A stretch of 64,000 nt of DNA from Perlucidibaca piscinae DSM 21586 (GTDB lineage Bacteria; Pseudomonadota; Gammaproteobacteria; Pseudomonadales; Moraxellaceae). Below the pieces are notes generated by a model that saw only the letters and a program-made list of their open reading frames with translations, was not told the DNA's origin and did not search any database. Position 1 is the stretch's first letter, and the number at the start of each line of letters is the position of its first letter. Of the stretch, positions 58,957 through 64,000 are shown piece after piece. The stretch spans positions 310,001 to 374,000 of the forward strand of contig NZ_ATUE01000005.1 of the NCBI RefSeq assembly GCF_000420045.1, written 5' to 3'. Position numbers and translations under genes: made by a program.

Positions 58957-61447
58957 AGATCTGCTTCACTGCTTCCTGTTGCTGGGGATCAAGCTTCTCG
59001 CCAAGCTTTTCCTGGAGACGGTCCTTGCCGCGATCCAGCTCTTCATTGAGTCGACCCTGTGCCATCTGCGCCGCAAGCCCCTGCATGCCCTGGCGATCCA
59101 GCGCGCACAAGGTGACCAGGCTGGCCTTGAGGTTGCCATTGCAGCGCACGGGAATGTCATAGTTGGCCATCCTGGCGTATTTCTCGCCCCAGAAGCGCTG
59201 ATCCAGGCGCAGCTGGAAGCGGTAGTCGACATCCTGGGTGAACAGGTTGTAGGTGCCGCTGCCGCCTACCTTGACGTCCTTGAGGTCAGCCTTCATGGCG
59301 TTGTTGCTGACCACGCCCTGATTCAGGCTGGTCTCGCCGAGAAAACTGACGATCTCGGTGTCACGCACCTTGCCCTTGAGGGTGTTGACGTCACGCCCGG
59401 TCAGCGCCGGCAGCAGCACCTGGTACTGACCCAGGGCATTGAACAGGGCATCGGTGACGTTGACGCCCTTGATCAGGCCATCGTTGAGCCGCAACGTGTT
59501 CGGACCTTGCGCCGTGCGCAGCCACGAGTCGACATCGTTGCCGGTCATGGTCACGCTGCCGTTGAAGTTCATGCGGCCGGTGAAGGTGTCCTTGTTCAGG
59601 GCCGCGGTCGCGATGGGGCCGAGATCGATCTGGCGGATGTCCGGCCGGATGGTGATCACCGGCTTCGCGCCACGCACATCGACCGTGGCCGGCACGCTGA
59701 AGCTGCCGCTGTAGATACTGCCACGCAGCTCGCTGACCTGGACCACGCCGCCACGGGCACTGGCTGCCAGGCGGAAGCCGTCGATGGGGTAGGTCAGGAT
59801 GGTCAGGCGTCCGGCAGACAGCGCGACATCAAGATTCTGGTCGCGCAGCAGCGCCACCGGAATCAGCTCCTCGACGGCCTTTCGAGCCGGCTTGTCCTTG
59901 CTTGCGGACGGTGCTGCGGCTGTTTTGGCGGACGGCGGAGGCAGGTAGCGATCGGCATTGAAGTTGTCGACCTGGAGACGCGCATGCAGACGTGCGGCGG
60001 GCAACTCGCGCACGCCGGCCTCGCCCGTGAAGGTGCTGTCGTCCAGGGTCAGGCGCAGATTGCGGGCCAGCCACTCGTGCTCGCTGCCGCTGATGTCGGC
60101 AGAGAAGCCGGCACGCGACAGCACGCGGGCATCCGCCGTCACCGGAGCCGTGATGCCAAGTGTTTTCATCACGTCACGCGGATTGAACGGTGACGCCTGC
60201 AGTCGCCCCTGCGCCTGCATGCCCTGCAGGGGCGATGCCGCACCCGTGGCAACGCCGGGCAGCTGGGCGCCCAGCGTGCCGCTGACGCTGACACCTGCCG
60301 CCTTCAGCAGCAGATCGGACAGTGCGACCGAGCCCTTCAGCCAGTTGGCCTGGATGCCTGCCTTCAGTGACACGGGCATGGGCTTGGGCAGGGACGCATC
60401 CGCGACCATCGCGTTGAGCACCAGGCCGCTCAGGCGCAGCTCGCCGCTGTCCAGCGCTGCCGACACGGCAGAGGACAGATCAGCCGTCACCGGAGCCGGG
60501 CGGCCCTTGTCCTGGTAACTGGCTTTCACGGCCAGCTTGGGCAGCGTGATGCGCTGCGCCGCCAGATCCGCCTGCACATCCGTGCTCAGCTGCAGCGTCG
60601 CCGGCGCCGTCAGCGCAGGATCACGGTAGGCAACATCCATCACCAGACCCTTGGCCGCATGCTGCTGCGTGTTCAGGTCGGCGGTCAGCGACTGCCCTTT
60701 CAGCGCCAGGGTCAGCGGCGCCGGCAGCAGCGTGCCCGCCAGCTCGCTGTCCAGCGTCAGCTCGCTGAGCGCCAGCAGGCTGGTCTCGGCATTGAAGTTG
60801 ACCTGGCTGCTCAGGCGGCTGTCAGCGCTCACGGTCTTGCCGGCAGCATCCTTCTGGCTGAAGCGGAACTGCAGGGCCACCGGGAAGGTATCCTTGGGGT
60901 CGATGTCCTGCGCCTGCACGGCAATCTGCTCGACGCGACGCGTGACACCCGCCTTCTCGTCCACCAGCGTCAGCTGCGTGTTCTTCACGTCGAGATCGGC
61001 AATCTCCAGCGCCACCTGCTGCGATTCTTCCTCGTCGGGGCTCTTCAGCTTCTCAAGCAGCCTGTCCCAGCTGGTGCTGCCGTCAGCATGCTGGACAAAG
61101 CGCACAGCGGCGCCATCCAGCGCGATGGCATCAATGCGCACCTGCTGACTGAGCAGCGGCAGGAGCTGCACGGACACGCTGGCCTGGTTGACGGCGAGCA
61201 GCTGCTCCCCGGCCACCGGGTCGGTAAGCGAGGTCTTGCCCAGGGCGATGCCGATGTCGGGATACAGAGTCCAGGCCAGATCACCGGTCAATGCCAGCTC
61301 CATGTCGGTCTTGTCCTTCACGACACGCGCCAGCTCGGCCTTGTAGTCGTTGGGATCGAGCACGAAGACCACATAGGCGAGCACGGCACCCAGCAGCAGA
61401 AACACCCCGGCAATACCACCCAGCACCCACCGCAGACCCTTGGCCAT
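58937..61447 (-). CDS. AsmA family protein
   Basis: This 836-residue AsmA-like protein is anchored in the inner membrane by one N-terminal helix (about 6-30: VLGGIAGVFLLLGAVLAYVV) and has a long periplasmic beta-rich domain. The AsmA N-terminal signature DPNDYKAELARVVKDKTDME follows the helix. The C-terminal AsmA domain has TAQGPNTLRLNDGLIKGVNV and KADLKDVKVGGSGTYNL. Relatives bridge the envelope in phospholipid transport. A Lys/Ala/Pro linker interrupts it near residue 515. The ATG at 61447 has GGAGGT six bases upstream. It heads asmA-mutY-yggX. Confidence 0.93.
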   Translation of the reverse strand: MAKGLRWVLGGIAGVFLLLGAVLAYVVFVLDPNDYKAELARVVKDKTDMELALTGDLAWTLYPDIGIALGKTSLTDPVAGEQLLAVNQASVSVQLLPLLSQQVRIDAIALDGAAVRFVQHADGSTSWDRLLEKLKSPDEEESQQVALEIADLDVKNTQLTLVDEKAGVTRRVEQIAVQAQDIDPKDTFPVALQFRFSQKDAAGKTVSADSRLSSQVNFNAETSLLALSELTLDSELAGTLLPAPLTLALKGQSLTADLNTQQHAAKGLVMDVAYRDPALTAPATLQLSTDVQADLAAQRITLPKLAVKASYQDKGRPAPVTADLSSAVSAALDSGELRLSGLVLNAMVADASLPKPMPVSLKAGIQANWLKGSVALSDLLLKAAGVSVSGTLGAQLPGVATGAASPLQGMQAQGRLQASPFNPRDVMKTLGITAPVTADARVLSRAGFSADISGSEHEWLARNLRLTLDDSTFTGEAGVRELPAARLHARLQVDNFNADRYLPPPSAKTAAAPSASKDKPARKAVEELIPVALLRDQNLDVALSAGRLTILTYPIDGFRLAASARGGVVQVSELRGSIYSGSFSVPATVDVRGAKPVITIRPDIRQIDLGPIATAALNKDTFTGRMNFNGSVTMTGNDVDSWLRTAQGPNTLRLNDGLIKGVNVTDALFNALGQYQVLLPALTGRDVNTLKGKVRDTEIVSFLGETSLNQGVVSNNAMKADLKDVKVGGSGTYNLFTQDVDYRFQLRLDQRFWGEKYARMANYDIPVRCNGNLKASLVTLCALDRQGMQGLAAQMAQGRLNEELDRGKDRLQEKLGEKLDPQQQEAVKQIFDLFKR

Positions 61448-61514
61448 GACACACCTCCCGCTCACGATGCGCAGACTTTACTCCGCACCCCCCGGTCAGA
61501 GCCAGCATGCTGAA

Positions 61515-61556
61515 TTGACAGAATGACGCCCAGGCTCGAAACTAAGAATCGTTCTC
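61515..61556 (+). promoter_or_regulatory. feo promoter with overlapping Fur-like box
   Basis: TTGACA at 61515-61520 is a perfect -35. A weak -10, GAAACT at 61538-61543, is 17 bases away. The 19-mer at 61538-61556 (reverse complement begins GAGAACGATTCTTAG) resembles a Fur box by eye. The arrangement fits iron repression of feoAB. Confidence 0.55.
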
Positions 61557-61578
61557 AACAAGCCTGCCGAGCCCCGCC

Positions 61579-61824
61579 GTGGTCCGCCTTTCCGAGCTTC
61601 CCAGCTTCACCCCCGCCGTCGTCGAGACGGTCGAACACCTCTCTGCCGATGACGCGATTGCGCGCCGTCTCGCGGATCTGGGGTTCGTGCCGGGTGAAAC
61701 CGTGCGCATCACCGCGAGCGGCCCGGTCGGCGCCGATCCGCTGCTGGTCCAGGTCGGCTTCACGCGCTTTGCCCTGCGTCGCAGCGAAGCCGCACGTGTC
61801 CGGGTGCAGGCTGTCACGCCATGA
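61579..61824 (+). CDS. feoA: Ferrous iron transport protein A
   Basis: FeoA is an 81-residue cytoplasmic SH3-fold protein that assists FeoB. It has the family pattern ARRLADLGFVPGETVRI followed by DPLLVQVGFTRFALRRSEA. The GTG at 61579 is the only start that gives the full fold. There is no strong ribosome site. It overlaps feoB by 4 bases, so translation is coupled. Confidence 0.9.
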   Translation: MVRLSELPSFTPAVVETVEHLSADDAIARRLADLGFVPGETVRITASGPVGADPLLVQVGFTRFALRRSEAARVRVQAVTP

Positions 61825-63653
61825 TCCAGCCTCTGCGACGCCTGGCTCTGGTCGGCAACCCCAACTGCGGCAAGACCTCCCTGTTCAACCAGCTCACCGG
61901 CAGCCGCCAGAAGGTGGCGAACTACGCCGGCGTCACCGTCGAACGCAAGGAAGGCCGCCTGCTGCTGCCGTCCGGCGAGGCGATCTCAGTGCTGGATCTG
62001 CCTGGCGCCTACAGCCTCGATGCCAACAGTCCGGACGAGGCCATCACCCGCGCCGTCTGCCTGGGCGAGCTGCCTGGCGAGGCGCGGCCGGAGCTGCTGG
62101 TCTGCGTCGCCGATGCCACCAACCTGCGCCTGCACCTGCGCTTCGTGCTGGAGGCACGCCAGCTCGGTCGCCCCATGGTGCTGGCATTGAACATGATGGA
62201 TGCCGCGCGTCGTCGCGGCATCCGCATCGACACCGCACGCCTGTCGCAGGCACTGGGCATGCCCGTGGTGGAAACCGTGGCGGTGCGGCGTGACGGCATC
62301 GATGCCCTGCTGAAACTGCTGGACACGCCCTGGCCCGTGGATGCCCCGGCAGCACCCGCTCAGGACCTGCATGCTGCCGTGCGTGATCTGCTGCGCGACA
62401 GCGTGGTCATGCCCAGCGCCACCGACGCCCGTGATGACGCCATCGACCGCGTGCTGCTCAATCCGGCCTTCGGCCTGGTCATTCTCGCCGTGCTCATGTT
62501 CTTCATCTTCCAGGCCGTGTTCTCCTGGGCCGAGCCGTTCATGGCTGGCATCGAGACCGGTGTCGCCGCCCTTGGCGAACTGGTGACCGGGCCCATGCCC
62601 GACGGCATCCTGCGCAGCCTGATCAGTGACGGCATCTTTGCCGGTGTCGGCGGCGTGCTGGTGTTCCTGCCGCAGATTCTCATCCTGTTCTTCTTCATCC
62701 TGGTGCTGGAGGAGTCGGGCTACCTGCCGCGTGCCGCCTTCCTGCTCGACCGGCTGATGTTCAAGGCCGGTCTCACCGGTCGCGCCTTCATCCCGCTGCT
62801 GTCGAGCTTTGCCTGCGCCATCCCCGGCATCATGGCCACGCGCAGCATCGCGGATCCGCGTGATCGCCTGGTCACCATCCTGGTCGCGCCCCTGATGACC
62901 TGCTCGGCACGCCTGCCGGTCTATACCCTGCTGATCGGCGCCTTCATTCCGGCACAGACCGTCTGGGGCCTGTTCAACCTGCAGGGACTGGTGCTGTTCG
63001 GTCTCTATGTCGGCGGCATCGTCAGCGCCCTCGGGATCGCCACCGTGATGAAATGGCTGCGCCGTGACCGCAGCGAACACGCGCTGCTCATGGAGCTGCC
63101 CAGCTACCGCCTGCCGGACTGGAAAAGCGTTGCCATCGGCCTCAAGGAGCGCGCGCTGATCTTCCTGTCGCGCGTCGGCGGCATCATCCTCGCCGTGACC
63201 ATCCTGCTCTGGTTTCTCGCCACCTTCCCGAATCCGCCAGCGGATGCCACGCTGCCCGCCATCGACTACAGCTTCGCCGGCCAGCTTGGTCACGCCATGG
63301 CGCCACTGTTCGCCCCCATCGGCTTCGGCTGGGAGATATGCATCGCTCTGGTTCCGGGCATGGCGGCGCGCGAGGTGGCGGTGTCATCGCTGGGCACGGT
63401 GTACGCGTTGTCAGGACAGGAAGACCTGGTGGCGGCCCAGCTCGGCGGCCTGATCGCCCGGCAGTGGACACTGGCCACCGGCCTGTCTCTGCTGGTCTGG
63501 TTCATTTTCGCACCGCAATGCCTGTCGACACTGGCCACCGTGCGTCGCGAAACCGGTTCCTGGAGCGTGGTGGCAGGAATGACCTTCGGCCTGTTCGGCC
63601 TGGCCTACCTGGCATCATTCATCACCTTCCAGGTCACCACGGCCCTGATGTGA
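61821..63653 (+). CDS. feoB: Ferrous iron transport protein B
   Basis: FeoB is the inner-membrane Fe(II) importer with an N-terminal GTPase. The G1 loop is GNPNCGKTSLFNQLTG (near residue 12), G3 is LDLPGAYSL and G4 is NMMD. The membrane domain has about eight helices with two Gate motifs: GRAFIPLLSSFACAIPGIMA and CIALVPGMAAREVAVSSLG. At 610 residues it is shorter than the E. coli protein (773) and matches the compact FeoB type. It is followed 10 bases later by a Cys-rich membrane protein. The promoter upstream of feoA contains a Fur-like site. Confidence 0.97.
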   Translation: MIQPLRRLALVGNPNCGKTSLFNQLTGSRQKVANYAGVTVERKEGRLLLPSGEAISVLDLPGAYSLDANSPDEAITRAVCLGELPGEARPELLVCVADATNLRLHLRFVLEARQLGRPMVLALNMMDAARRRGIRIDTARLSQALGMPVVETVAVRRDGIDALLKLLDTPWPVDAPAAPAQDLHAAVRDLLRDSVVMPSATDARDDAIDRVLLNPAFGLVILAVLMFFIFQAVFSWAEPFMAGIETGVAALGELVTGPMPDGILRSLISDGIFAGVGGVLVFLPQILILFFFILVLEESGYLPRAAFLLDRLMFKAGLTGRAFIPLLSSFACAIPGIMATRSIADPRDRLVTILVAPLMTCSARLPVYTLLIGAFIPAQTVWGLFNLQGLVLFGLYVGGIVSALGIATVMKWLRRDRSEHALLMELPSYRLPDWKSVAIGLKERALIFLSRVGGIILAVTILLWFLATFPNPPADATLPAIDYSFAGQLGHAMAPLFAPIGFGWEICIALVPGMAAREVAVSSLGTVYALSGQEDLVAAQLGGLIARQWTLATGLSLLVWFIFAPQCLSTLATVRRETGSWSVVAGMTFGLFGLAYLASFITFQVTTALM

Positions 63654-63663
63654 GGACACGCCC

Positions 63664-63885
63664 ATGAGCACAGTCTGGTGGCAGTATCTGGTGGTGGCGA
63701 TCCTGGTGGGCTGGAGTCTGTTCCGGCTGGGGCGCCAGCTGCTGCCGCATCGTGCCGGCGCGAGTGGACGTTCAGGCGGCTGTGACAGCGGTTGCGGCAG
63801 CTGCAAAGGCTGCGGCACGGCACCGGCCATCGCGGTCGATGCCACTGCACCCGTGGCCTGGCGGGATCATCACCGGTCGCCCTGA
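63664..63885 (+). CDS. Small Cys-rich membrane protein associated with feoB
   Basis: This 73-residue protein has one N-terminal hydrophobic helix, WWQYLVVAILVGWSLFRLG, and then a Gly/Ser/Cys segment, GGCDSGCGSCKGCGTAP, with four cysteines. It resembles the unnamed single-helix Cys-rich proteins that occur after feoB in many gammaproteobacteria (a FeoC or DUF6587-like role). Metal binding or redox sensing is an inference from the cysteines. GAGGA lies seven bases upstream of the ATG. It is probably the last gene of the feo operon. Confidence 0.8.
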   Translation: MSTVWWQYLVVAILVGWSLFRLGRQLLPHRAGASGRSGGCDSGCGSCKGCGTAPAIAVDATAPVAWRDHHRSP

Positions 63886-63908
63886 TCACGGCATCCGGCG
63901 GCACAGGG

Positions 63909-63982
63909 TGGAGCGGGCGAAGGGAATCGAACCCTCCTCATGAGCTTGGGAAGCTCAGGTAATGCCACTATACGACGCCCGC
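63909..63982 (-). tRNA. tRNA-Gly (CCC)
   Basis: This is a 74-nt cloverleaf on the minus strand. Acceptor arms GCGGGCG and CGCCCGC pair perfectly, with U73 and an encoded CCA. The anticodon stem-loop TGAGC-TTCCCAA-GCTCA gives anticodon CCC. The T-arm contains the GTTCGATTC loop. It is convergent with the feo operon. Confidence 0.95.
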
Positions 63983-64000
63983 GTCGAGTGCGGATTGTAA

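Overview
The window is a gene-dense, GC-rich stretch of chromosome from a gammaproteobacterium. I see no insertion sequences, phage genes or CRISPR arrays, and no gene-free gap longer than about 300 bases. The gene content points to the Pseudomonadales. Several blocks keep orders I recall from Pseudomonas: argH/algZ-algR-hemCDXY, hemB-ppk/ppx-trxA-rho, yheS-algP/FKBP-dsbB, gshA-tex/ompR-envZ-hslO, asmA-mutY-yggX, HAD-rppH-ptsP-lgt-thyA and ygfB-pepP-ubiH-ubiI. EF-P has Arg32 and is preceded by its rhamnosyltransferase EarP, and NuoC and NuoD are fused. A high-GC member of Pseudomonadales outside Pseudomonas proper is plausible, but that is inference.

Layout. 1-5456 (minus): start of a nuoABCDEFG complex I operon, with nuoG cut by the window edge. 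5616-10031 (minus): ygfB-pepP-ubiH-ubiI, linking ubiquinone hydroxylation with a peptidase. 10104-11571 (plus): small coiled-coil protein, zapA, 6S RNA and the 5-formyl-THF cyclo-ligase. 11555-15186: HAD phosphatase, then rppH-ptsP (RNA 5' end processing and nitrogen PTS). 15199-18260: NRDE protein opposite lgt-thyA-folA. 18274-20034: earP-efp. 20113-23562: two transporters, two hotdog thioesterases and tRNA-Phe. 23601-28643 (minus): algZ-algR-hemC-hemD-hemX and a hemY that encodes only the membrane domain.

28748-34951: argH, a lipoprotein, a YgiQ-type radical SAM protein, a hydrolase, msrA and a His-rich Spy-like protein. 35100-41713: rho, trxA, ppx, ppk and hemB. 41814-46794: thioesterase, ABC-F ATPase, the histone-like AlgP with its long Lys-Pro-Ala tail, FKBP isomerase and dsbB. 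46791-53839: gshA, tex, ompR-envZ and hslO. 53988-57032: an OmpA-family porin and the typA GTPase. 57172-61447 (minus): thioesterase, yggX, mutY and asmA. 61579-63885 (plus): feoA-feoB and a Cys-rich membrane protein behind a Fur-like promoter, then tRNA-Gly at the edge.

Respiration and cofactor supply run through the window: complex I, ubiquinone, tetrapyrrole synthesis, folate/thymidylate and ferrous iron uptake. Thiol and envelope homeostasis is also well represented (Trx, DsbB, GshA, MsrA, Hsp33, OmpR/EnvZ, Lgt, AsmA). I found no clearly new multi-gene system. The most unusual signals are a near-perfect hairpin that buries a start codon (15934-15960), the shortened hemY, a 60-nt stem-loop after typA, and several perfect palindromes in promoter regions.
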